A DNA stretch of 64,000 nucleotides, taken from assembly GCA_004796375.1 (NCBI GenBank), contig QZLA01000384.1, positions 1-64,000 on the forward strand, written 5' to 3'. Within the stretch, counting starts at the first letter, position 1, and the number at the start of each line of letters is the position of its first letter. Below, one piece after another: positions 55,859 through 63,069 of the stretch. A program made the translations under genes and the position numbers. The DNA comes from Desulfobacteraceae bacterium. GTDB lineage: Bacteria; Desulfobacterota; Desulfobacteria; Desulfobacterales; Desulfobacteraceae. Under the pieces are notes generated by a model, which was not told where the DNA came from, ran no database searches, and was given only the letters and a program-made list of their open reading frames with translations.

Positions 55859-56821
55859 TCAGGATACGGCCCAAAGAAATTTATCCAACAGGATGTTCCT
55901 GCCGCAAAGTACGATGGCAACCGTTTTTTCCTGGAAATCACGGGCTTTTTTAAGAAAGCCCCCAAGGGCCACACCTGCGGCACCTTCAATAATAAAGCGT
56001 TCATGCCGGGCTGCAAGGCCCATGGCATTTTTTATCTCATCCTCGGTCACCAAAACCTTGTCATCAATGACGTTTTGGCAGATGGAAAAGGTGATGGCAT
56101 CAGGCTCCACACCCCCGGCCGTGCCGTCGGACAGGGTATCTGTTTCCGCCACTTCCATGATTCTACCCGCTTCAAGGCATTGGTACATGGTAGAGGCATT
56201 GGCCGGCCAGCATCCAATGATGCGTGTTCCGGGACTTTTTTGCCTGATATAGGAGCCGATGCCGGATATCAGCCCACCACCGCCAACGGACACAAACACG
56301 GCATCCAGATCCGGGCACTGAGCAAGCATCTCAAGCCCGGCCGTGCCCTGTCCGGCAATAATCCCGGGATCATTGTAGGGTGAGATAAACGGCTGCCCCG
56401 TGATGTTGGCCTGCCTGCCGGCTTCCAGTTCACTTTGCAGGCAGTCTCCCTCAACCTTGATCACCTGTGCACCGAGTTGACGGATGGTAGAAAGTTTGGC
56501 CCCGGATGCATTTTCAGGCACATATACCGTGGCCTGGAGGCCGGTATGTCGGGCGGCCAGGGCCACGCCCATCCCGTGATTGCCGCTGGAGGCGGTGATG
56601 ACGCCTTTGTTTGCAGTCTCCGGTGCCAGGGACATCAGTTTATTGGTGGCACCCCTGAGTTTAAATGATCCGGTCTGTTGGAGATGCTCACATTTAAGCC
56701 GGACATTAACGCCGGTCATTTCCGACAGGGCAGGGCTCAGGTTTAGTGGTGTCTCATGCACCAGACCGGGAATGGATTTGATACGGTGGTCGGCCTGGAC
56801 AATGGTATCGATATCGATCAT
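55859..56821 (-). CDS. Threonine/serine dehydratase family PLP enzyme
   Basis: A 320-residue fold-type II PLP enzyme. The PLP lysine is in TGSFKLRGATNKL near residue 54, and SSGNHGMGVALAA and VSVGGGGLISGIGSYI bind the cofactor phosphate. There is no C-terminal ACT domain, so it is the short catabolic or racemase-like form (threonine ammonia-lyase or serine racemase class). I choose ATG 56821, which has AAGGA upstream, over ATG 56836. Confidence 0.88.
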   Translation of the reverse strand: MIDIDTIVQADHRIKSIPGLVHETPLNLSPALSEMTGVNVRLKCEHLQQTGSFKLRGATNKLMSLAPETANKGVITASSGNHGMGVALAARHTGLQATVYVPENASGAKLSTIRQLGAQVIKVEGDCLQSELEAGRQANITGQPFISPYNDPGIIAGQGTAGLEMLAQCPDLDAVFVSVGGGGLISGIGSYIRQKSPGTRIIGCWPANASTMYQCLEAGRIMEVAETDTLSDGTAGGVEPDAITFSICQNVIDDKVLVTEDEIKNAMGLAARHERFIIEGAAGVALGGFLKKARDFQEKTVAIVLCGRNILLDKFLWAVS

Positions 56822-56841
56822 GGGAAAATCCTTCATTTGGG

Positions 56842-57753
56842 TTACAGGGTGATCTCCGTCTGGAAGGCAACAAGAGCCTCCCCTTGGATCCGGACCTTGA
56901 CCGGCCTTTTGTCTTTTGTGTCCACCATGACCCGGATGATGCCGGGCCTTCCCATGGCCTCTCCCTGAAGGGCCTGGAAAGTGATGGTATCCCCGGGGCG
57001 GTTTGATGGTGTGAGAAGCCCGTGGTGAACCAGGTATGCCCCTAAAGGACCGTTGGCATTTCCCGTCACCGGGTCTTCATGGATACCGATGGCCGGGGCA
57101 AACATCCTGCCACAGGTCAAGATATTGGGATCGGGCGAATCCAGGGTAAACACAAAAAAACCGTTACAGCCGATATCCCGGCTGATGGTACTGAGTTCGT
57201 TCATATCCGGAGCCAGGTGGTCCAGTGTGTCTTTGCGTATAATGCCTATCATCACCTTGGAATGTCCGGTGGAGGCGATCTCTATCGGGCAGCGGGGGGC
57301 AAGAAGATCACGGGATAGGCCCAGGGCTGACAATATCCGGTCGATAATGGTGTCCGGCAGCGGCTCTGAGATCTCAATCTCTCCCTGGGTCATGGTGATG
57401 GTCATCTCCTCCCCGTCCCGAGTGATGTCCACGGGCAGGATGCCGGCCCCGGTTTTCTGGATCACGGTGCATGAAGGAAGCTTCTTTTCCAATGCTCTCA
57501 CATAGTGGGCCGACACCGTGGCATGCCCGCATACAGGGACTTCGATGGTCGGGGTGAAAAACCGGATCCATACGTCATGGTCCGCTGCACCGGGAGAGAG
57601 GACAAACGCGGTTTCCGCATTGTTCAGTTCCCGGGCAATGGCCTGCATCTGCGAATCGGTCAGCCCGTCGGCATTGGCCACCACGCCGGCCGGGTTACCT
57701 TTGAAAAGCTCTCGGGTAAATGCATCCACCTGGTATATCCGGAAGGTTTTCAT
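56842..57753 (-). CDS. PhzF family isomerase/epimerase-like protein
   Basis: A 303-residue protein of two diaminopimelate-epimerase-like halves. GNPAGVV and the catalytic Glu in NNAETAFVL mark the first; CGHATVSAHYV and DPVTGNANGPLGAYLV complete the PhzF site. PhzF isomerises an intermediate of phenazine synthesis; most relatives outside phenazine clusters act on unknown small molecules. No phz genes are here. Its ATG overlaps neither side, but the preceding GNAT's region meets it at 57750-57753 with a four-base overlap. Confidence 0.9.
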   Translation of the reverse strand: MKTFRIYQVDAFTRELFKGNPAGVVANADGLTDSQMQAIARELNNAETAFVLSPGAADHDVWIRFFTPTIEVPVCGHATVSAHYVRALEKKLPSCTVIQKTGAGILPVDITRDGEEMTITMTQGEIEISEPLPDTIIDRILSALGLSRDLLAPRCPIEIASTGHSKVMIGIIRKDTLDHLAPDMNELSTISRDIGCNGFFVFTLDSPDPNILTCGRMFAPAIGIHEDPVTGNANGPLGAYLVHHGLLTPSNRPGDTITFQALQGEAMGRPGIIRVMVDTKDKRPVKVRIQGEALVAFQTEITL

Positions 57754-58202
57754 ACATGCTTCTCCATAAAGACCAGCTCAAGCGTCTCGCTGACGGTCTG
57801 GTGTCGGTATATGTCAAATCCGAGTTTTTGATAGAGCCTGATATTTTTTTCACTCTTCACCCCGGTGAACAGTTCAAACCGGTGGGTCTGTCCAAAGCAT
57901 GCCATGATCTCATGCATGAGCCGGGTGCCGATCCCCTGGTTTTGAACATCGGGGTGAACGATCAGCCGCCCGATGCTGCAGTTGTTCCCGTCAGCAACCG
58001 CACGTACCGAGCCAACGATCCTGTCGCTGTCAACAGCTTTTAAGACGGTTTGTTCTATGATCTCCTGTGTCATCTCTTCAAGGGTCTGGTGCAGGGGCGG
58101 GATACTATAGTCATTATAAAGTGCGGCTTCGCTTTGATAGGCTTCTTTCTGCAGTGCAAGAATATCAGCGGCATCTTTGGTTTGGGCCCTTTGAATCTGC
58201 AT
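57750..58202 (-). CDS. GNAT family N-acetyltransferase
   Basis: A 150-residue single-domain acetyltransferase. The core is SIGRLIVHPDVQNQGIGTRLMHEI (about 81-104), with the tail IRLYQKLGFDIYRHQ. Its stop overlaps the PhzF start by four bases, so the two are translated together. The substrate is unknown. Confidence 0.88.
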   Translation of the reverse strand: MQIQRAQTKDAADILALQKEAYQSEAALYNDYSIPPLHQTLEEMTQEIIEQTVLKAVDSDRIVGSVRAVADGNNCSIGRLIVHPDVQNQGIGTRLMHEIMACFGQTHRFELFTGVKSEKNIRLYQKLGFDIYRHQTVSETLELVFMEKHV

Positions 58203-58205
58203 GGT

Positions 58206-59168
58206 TCAGTCCTTTTTGAACCGGACAGCCGGTTGGGACGAGGTGTTGACGGTAAGTTCGAACAGGTCGGGCCGGGCATAGTGGCCCACCACGTCAAAAT
58301 CCAGCTTGGACCGGGCCACTTCAGACATGTCCAGCCGGGCATGGAGGATCCTTTCCCTTCCGAAAACAGGACCTGCAATCACTTCGCCGAACGGGGAGAC
58401 AATCACGCTGCCGCCCGGGCACATCTCTTGGGGCTGGTTGTCGAGCTCCTCAATGGTTTCAAGGGTGTCAGGGTACATGTCTTTGGTGACATACTGGTTG
58501 CATCCCAGAACGAAACACCGTCCTTCACAAGCAATATGCCTCATGGTGGCCTGCCAGGTGTCCCTGGAATCCGCAGTGGGGGCCAGGTAAATCTCCACGC
58601 CCTGGGCATACATGGCCATGCGGGCCAGGGGCATATAGTTTTCCCAGCAGGTCAGTCCCCCGATCCGGCCAAAGGGGGTGGAAATTACCGGCAGGGTGCT
58701 GCCGTCCCCTTCTCCCCAGATCAGGCGTTCCGATCCCGTGGGTTTGAGTTTGCGGTGTATCCCCAGAAGGTTTCCCTCAGGCCCGAAATAGAGGGTGGTA
58801 CAGTAAAGGGTGCCGCTGCCGGATACCCCGTCCTTTTCAATAATGCCCACGGCCACATAGGCACAGGCATCCTTTGCCGCCTTTCCCAGGCGTTCCACAT
58901 CCTGGCCCGGTACAGTGACGGCATTTTCCCAGTAGCGTTTCCATAGCCGCCGCCCCTCTTCATTGCGGCTGCCCACGACCATGCCGAAGCTGAATCCTCT
59001 GGGATATGCGGGAATAAATGCCTCGGGTAACAGGATCAAGCGGCTGCCGAGGTCTGCAGCGTCCCGGATCAGGTCGCAGGTTTTTTCAATGGTTGCGGAT
59101 TTGTCGAACAGGACCGGTGCGGACTGGATCACCGCCACATCAACAAAGGTTTTTCCTGGTTCAGTCAT
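58206..59168 (-). CDS. Nitrilase / carbon-nitrogen hydrolase
   Basis: A 320-residue enzyme with the full catalytic triad: E49 in LPEAF, K140 in HRKLKPT and C174 in TCWENYMP. The CWEN form is typical of true nitrilases, aliphatic or aromatic, that turn nitriles to acids and ammonia, rather than of amidases. Its ATG overlaps the upstream GNAT stop by four bases, giving tight coupling. In this run it might act on a nitrile or cyanide-derived compound, which is inference. Confidence 0.92.
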   Translation of the reverse strand: MTEPGKTFVDVAVIQSAPVLFDKSATIEKTCDLIRDAADLGSRLILLPEAFIPAYPRGFSFGMVVGSRNEEGRRLWKRYWENAVTVPGQDVERLGKAAKDACAYVAVGIIEKDGVSGSGTLYCTTLYFGPEGNLLGIHRKLKPTGSERLIWGEGDGSTLPVISTPFGRIGGLTCWENYMPLARMAMYAQGVEIYLAPTADSRDTWQATMRHIACEGRCFVLGCNQYVTKDMYPDTLETIEELDNQPQEMCPGGSVIVSPFGEVIAGPVFGRERILHARLDMSEVARSKLDFDVVGHYARPDLFELTVNTSSQPAVRFKKD

Positions 59169-59674
59169 GGTGTAACACTCCAAAGCTCCAGCCTGGCCGG
59201 ATCACCCGGCGGCTGTATCATGTCATTGAATCTAAATCCGATCTTTGCCAGAAGGTCGATGGACCGGGTGTTGTCTGGTTGAACAATAGCCGCGATTTTG
59301 CTGAGTTTCAAGGTGTTTATCCCAAAATCCAGAACCGCCCTGCAGGACTCTGCAGCATACCCGTGGTTCCGGTGGTCGGCCATGAACGCATATCCCAGGT
59401 CCACGCTCGGCAGGTAATCTCTTTTAATCAGGCCGCAGATCCCGACCGGCAGTTCATCGGACAGGCGCCGAACCCTGAACATGCCGAACCCGAAAGTGTC
59501 ATAGCTTTTCAAGGCACCTTGGGTCAGGTATTGCTCTGCATCCTTGACAGATTTTACCTGTTTGTCGCCGATAAATCGGATAAAGTCCGGATCGTTGACC
59601 AATTCAAATACATAGGGTGCGTCTGCAAGGCTTAGCCGGTCAATAATAAGGCGATCAGTCCGGATCGGTAACAT
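59165..59674 (-). CDS. GNAT acetyltransferase, RimJ/RimL type
   Basis: A 169-residue acetyltransferase of the RimJ/RimL subgroup: TDRLIIDRLSLADAPYVFEL at the start, GYAFMADHRNHGYAAESCRAVLDFG as the acetyl-CoA loop and NTRSIDLLAKIGFRF. Such enzymes act on protein N-termini or small amines. It couples to the nitrilase through a four-base stop/start overlap. Confidence 0.9.
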   Translation of the reverse strand: MLPIRTDRLIIDRLSLADAPYVFELVNDPDFIRFIGDKQVKSVKDAEQYLTQGALKSYDTFGFGMFRVRRLSDELPVGICGLIKRDYLPSVDLGYAFMADHRNHGYAAESCRAVLDFGINTLKLSKIAAIVQPDNTRSIDLLAKIGFRFNDMIQPPGDPARLELWSVTP

Positions 59675-59685
59675 GGCACCCCTGT

Positions 59686-60081
59686 TTATTTAAAATAGGG
59701 TTTGAACTCTTCAGAGGGCTCCCGGTCCGAGTAAATATACAAGGAGATGCCGTTGGGGTCCTGGGTGGCAAATCCCCGGTCCCCCCAGGGATGATCCTCC
59801 AGGGGCATATTTACGGGCAGACCAGCACCACTCAAACGGCGGTACTCCGCATCCACATCCTCTACCGAGAAATTGTAGATCAGCCCGGCGCCGCTGGCCA
59901 GCTGGTGGTGGGCTTCCTGGGGGGTCATGAACTGAAGGGTGGTTGTCGGGCTGCCGAATTCCAGATTGAGATACCACCCGCAGTCAAAGGTGACCCGAGC
60001 ATTGAAGTGGGTGGTGTAAAAGGTTTTGGTTTCTTCAATCTTGTCTGTGGTGAATGCCGCGGATAATGTCAATGCTTTCAT
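59686..60081 (-). CDS. VOC/glyoxalase superfamily protein
   Basis: A 131-residue vicinal-oxygen-chelate protein with two beta-alpha-beta-beta-beta units (about 1-58 and 65-131). Late motif WGDRGFATQDPNGISLYIY is typical. Relatives act in methylglyoxal removal, antibiotic resistance (bleomycin, fosfomycin types) or ring cleavage. The substrate is unresolved. Confidence 0.88.
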   Translation of the reverse strand: MKALTLSAAFTTDKIEETKTFYTTHFNARVTFDCGWYLNLEFGSPTTTLQFMTPQEAHHQLASGAGLIYNFSVEDVDAEYRRLSGAGLPVNMPLEDHPWGDRGFATQDPNGISLYIYSDREPSEEFKPYFK

Positions 60082-60123
60082 GAGCGTTCCCCCTTTATCT
60101 TAAGAATCGAATGTGCAGGCTCA

Positions 60124-60549
60124 TCATGCCTCAAGGGTTCTGGACACCAGGCTGATGTCATTTCGATGATGCCATCCAATTTGCTTCCAGAACGCAAGGC
60201 CTGTGTGATTATCGTTTAAAATGAAGATATGGCACTTTTGGATACCCAGGGCTTTGAGCGCATCAAGGCAATGGGTCACGAGCATGTTGCCCAGGCCTTG
60301 ACGCCGGTAACCGTCATGGACACACAAGTGGTGAATATAGCCGCGCCGGCCGTCATGGCCGCCCAGGATCGTGGCGATAATCCGTTGTTCCTCTTCTGCA
60401 ACAAAACTGGTCCCTTTATTGCGCAGCAGGTAGGCCAGGATGTTCTCTCTGGAGTCGGCACTGCTCAGGCCCACACCGTCACTGTTCTGCCACAGGGTGA
60501 ATGCACGGTCGTAATCATCGGGTTGGAACGGCCTGATCCGGGCGGTCAT
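60124..60549 (-). CDS. GNAT family N-acetyltransferase
   Basis: A 141-residue acetyltransferase with IRPFQPDDYDRAFTLW at the start and YIHHLCVHDGYRRQGLGNML as the acetyl-CoA loop (about 76-95), then NHTGLAFWKQIGW. The pattern is close to the small YpeA/RimI-like group. It starts 15 bases after the AraC-type regulator stop. Confidence 0.88.
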   Translation of the reverse strand: MTARIRPFQPDDYDRAFTLWQNSDGVGLSSADSRENILAYLLRNKGTSFVAEEEQRIIATILGGHDGRRGYIHHLCVHDGYRRQGLGNMLVTHCLDALKALGIQKCHIFILNDNHTGLAFWKQIGWHHRNDISLVSRTLEA

Positions 60550-60564
60550 GACGGAAGATCGTCC

Positions 60565-61437
60565 TTACTCAATGGGGATGTACAGAAACAGCTCAGATGC
60601 CGGAGATCCCGCAGGATCAAACTTTTCATTGTAGAACTCAAAATCGACGTTCCCCCTGATGGTATATTCCCCTTTCCGGGTCCATTCGCCATAGATGTAT
60701 TCTATGGTCTGTTTGAGATTATTCAAGGGGCCGTAGTGGGTAAACACTGCAAATTTGCCGCCCGGCACTTCCCGGGCCACCATGCCGTCCGGGATCTTCT
60801 CAAAGGTCTGTACTTCGCGTCCGGCCACATATTCAAATGCCATACCGGCCTCCTGGGTCTCGCCGCTGTTTTCCGGTACAGTGCAGACACCGTATGAATG
60901 GCGCGGGTTGGCCAGATTGGGCACCTCGTCCCACCTGAGCATGAACTCCTGCCACAACTGGGGGATCTCGTTGTTTTCATTGTTTCCAAAATACCTCAGG
61001 CCGATCACCTTGAACGTGTCCTTGGTTTTGATTTCAGGTTCCATCAGATCTCCTTTCTCCTGGAATAAAAGTTGGTTGATGTCGAATTTATTCCTGTAGA
61101 CAGTCGGGTAATGGATCCCTTCCTTGCGGTATCTTCCCGGGGTGACACCGAACCGCCGCTTGAATGCCCTTGTAAATGACTCCTGGGATTCAAATCCGTA
61201 ATCCAGTGAGATCTGGATCAGGGGGGTCGATTTCTCAAGGAGTCTCCGGGCGGCCTGGGTCAGCCGCCGGTGATTGATGTAGCTTTTGAGCGTATCACCG
61301 GTGGCTGCCTGGAAAATGCGGTGAAAATGAAACAATGAGTAGGCCGATTCCCTGGCCACATCAGACGTCTTGATGGAAGTATCCAGGTGCGCTTCAATAA
61401 AGTCGACGGCGGTTTGGATACTTTTTATATAGCTCAT
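60565..61437 (-). CDS. AraC-type regulator with GyrI-like ligand domain (Rob/BmrR-like)
   Basis: A 290-residue regulator. Residues 5-105 hold two AraC helix-turn-helix units (TSDVARESAYSLFHFHRIFQ and ISLDYGFESQESFTRAFKRRFG with TPGRYRK). Residues 130-290 form a GyrI-like ligand-binding domain (FKVIGLRYFG; KFAVFTHYGPL; DFEFYNEKFDP). This Rob-like layout senses bulky, often toxic, small molecules. It is the first gene of an eleven-gene run on this strand with gaps of at most 42 bases, so it likely controls them. Confidence 0.92.
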   Translation of the reverse strand: MSYIKSIQTAVDFIEAHLDTSIKTSDVARESAYSLFHFHRIFQAATGDTLKSYINHRRLTQAARRLLEKSTPLIQISLDYGFESQESFTRAFKRRFGVTPGRYRKEGIHYPTVYRNKFDINQLLFQEKGDLMEPEIKTKDTFKVIGLRYFGNNENNEIPQLWQEFMLRWDEVPNLANPRHSYGVCTVPENSGETQEAGMAFEYVAGREVQTFEKIPDGMVAREVPGGKFAVFTHYGPLNNLKQTIEYIYGEWTRKGEYTIRGNVDFEFYNEKFDPAGSPASELFLYIPIE

Positions 61438-61536
61438 TGTTTTATCTCATTAAAAGGGTTGCATCTTTCCTGTCATCAGGATGTTAGCAAAGATACATGG
61501 GATGGAGACATGGGTCTTGACCGTTTTTGCTTTTAT

Positions 61537-61992
61537 TTAACTGTGGAGGAAGGATTCCGTTTTTCCGGACACCGCCCCATGGGCGATCAGCAGTTGTTTT
61601 AACGTGTCTTCAAAGGCCAGATCCAGGGGGGTTCGGCCCTTGCGGTCCCTTGCATTGATGTCGGCGCCGTATTCGATCAGGACACGGACAATGCCCGGCT
61701 TTTTATGCCAGATCAGCGGGGTCCATCCGTTGTTGTTCCGTGCATGAATATCTGCGCCGCATTCAATAAGGCAACGTGCAATATCCTCAGAAGCGGCATA
61801 AAACAGCGGCGTGCAGTTGAAATCATCGGGCTGGTCGGGGTTCAATCCCTGATCGATTAGGTAGGTGATCACTTGGGCATCTTTGGTGAAAAAAAGAAGG
61901 GATCGCTTTTTATTGTCCCTGATATGGAGATCAGCACCACTCTGGATATAAAACCAGGCAAGCGCCAGGTTATTGCATTTCAAGGCCAGCAT
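61537..61992 (-). CDS. Ankyrin-repeat protein, 5' part probably out of frame
   Basis: A 151-residue fragment by its first ATG, with at least three ankyrin repeats: SGADLHIRDNKKRSLLFF, CGADIHARNNNGWTPLIW and YGADINARDRKGRTPLDLAF. The same frame stays open upstream to 62121 and encodes further ankyrin-like text (GPDINTLTSADKPGG, then NESPLMLALKCNN). It has no in-frame ATG there. The preceding small gene ends in another frame inside this stretch. The simplest reading is one protein split by a single-base-type frameshift. The role of such proteins is protein binding; partner unknown. Confidence 0.7.
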   Translation of the reverse strand: MLALKCNNLALAWFYIQSGADLHIRDNKKRSLLFFTKDAQVITYLIDQGLNPDQPDDFNCTPLFYAASEDIARCLIECGADIHARNNNGWTPLIWHKKPGIVRVLIEYGADINARDRKGRTPLDLAFEDTLKQLLIAHGAVSGKTESFLHS

Positions 61993-62051
61993 CAGGGGAG
62001 ATTCATTCTGGGATCGTGTGTTGTACGCACCGCCGGGCTTATCCGCCGAAG

Positions 62052-62324
62052 TCAGTGTGTTGATATCCGGGCCATGCTCCTGGCCGATGCCGGTTTGAAA
62101 CGGCCGATGATGTTGTACCCCTCAGAAGTTCGAACCGCCCATAAGGATCGTTTTCCAGGGAGCAGGAAAAAGGACTTGGGGATCTCCGTCATCTGCAGGC
62201 TCCCGGACTTATAAGGGGTAAGGGGCAGCTTGTCGAATCTGTAAAATGCTTTGATGGGAAAAATATACAGGGTGAGATAGATCAAGAGTGTGATGACGCC
62301 CACAACAGATGCCGCCTGTTTCAT
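62052..62324 (-). CDS. Membrane-anchored N-terminal part of the frameshifted ankyrin protein
   Basis: A 90-residue frame with one N-terminal membrane helix (about 5-24: VVGVITLLIYLTLYIFPI). It then has a short soluble segment ending TSEGYNIIGRF. Its last 15 to 20 codons lie in a region where the minus-one frame encodes ankyrin sequence. As a free small protein it matches nothing I know; as the head of the ankyrin gene it would supply an inner-membrane anchor for a periplasmic ankyrin domain. Confidence 0.5.
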   Translation of the reverse strand: MKQAASVVGVITLLIYLTLYIFPIKAFYRFDKLPLTPYKSGSLQMTEIPKSFFLLPGKRSLWAVRTSEGYNIIGRFKPASARSMARISTH

Positions 62325-62365
62325 GTTTGCCTCCGCATTGGAATTGCTGCCTGATGTTGAGGTAG

Positions 62366-62887
62366 TTAGGGATGAACCTGAGAAAACAGGTTATTTTCAA
62401 GTTCCAGGAGTTTCTGCTTGGCTTTCAGGCCGCCGGCATAACCGATCAGTTTACCGTCACTACCGATGATCCGATGACAGGGGATCATGATGGAGATGGC
62501 ATTGGCACCGTTGGCAGCGGCAACGGCCCGGATCGCCTGTTCATTTCCCAGGTTTCTGGACAATTGAAGATAGGTGACGGTCTGACCATAGGGAACGTTT
62601 AACAGCTCATTCCAGACCTGTTTCTGGAATTCGGTTCCGGTCATGAGGATCGGCAGGTCAAATGCCTTTCTCCCGTGGTTGAAATACTGATCAAGCTGCT
62701 CCCTGGCGGCCCTGAGGATATCATCATCCTGTTCCGCAAATGATGTGTTCAACCCCTTGGTGATCCGTTGGTCAATACGGTCTCTCATTTTCCGGTAACG
62801 CCAGTCGCACAGGCACAACTGATCCTTGAAAGACCCGAGAATCAGCTCACCGTAAGGGGTTTTATGGTATTGAATGTTAATGCGCAT
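62366..62887 (-). CDS. ogt: Methylated-DNA-protein-cysteine methyltransferase
   Basis: A 173-residue suicide repair protein. The acceptor Cys is in IPCHRIIG. GTEFQKQVWNELLNVPYGQTVTY is the DNA-binding helix-turn-helix region and ANGANAISIMIPCH the active-site block. There is no Ada-type N-terminal regulatory domain, so it is the constitutive Ogt form. ATG 62887 has GAAGGAG five bases upstream; the frame opens at 62926. Confidence 0.94.
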   Translation of the reverse strand: MRINIQYHKTPYGELILGSFKDQLCLCDWRYRKMRDRIDQRITKGLNTSFAEQDDDILRAAREQLDQYFNHGRKAFDLPILMTGTEFQKQVWNELLNVPYGQTVTYLQLSRNLGNEQAIRAVAAANGANAISIMIPCHRIIGSDGKLIGYAGGLKAKQKLLELENNLFSQVHP

Positions 62888-63069
62888 GGGGTCTCCTTCG
62901 GGTAAAACCATATCGGAGCATATCAATCATAAAAACAGGGCCGGTGATACTGCTCTGTCCGGGTTTGGCCCGGGCAGCCATCACGCGGCCCCATGGTTTT
63001 GAATCACTGGATGGGCCGTGGGGTGATCATCATGTTGGCAATGAGATCAACCCCTGGTCCATTTAACGG

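Noticed and set aside
53440-61437. Mobile or prophage island
   Set aside because: No integrase, transposase, tRNA border or flanking repeat is visible; the genes look like a chromosomal run.
61993-62121. Programmed minus-one frameshift in the ankyrin gene
   Set aside because: I found no convincing slippery heptamer in the overlap, so an ordinary mutation or sequencing error is more likely.
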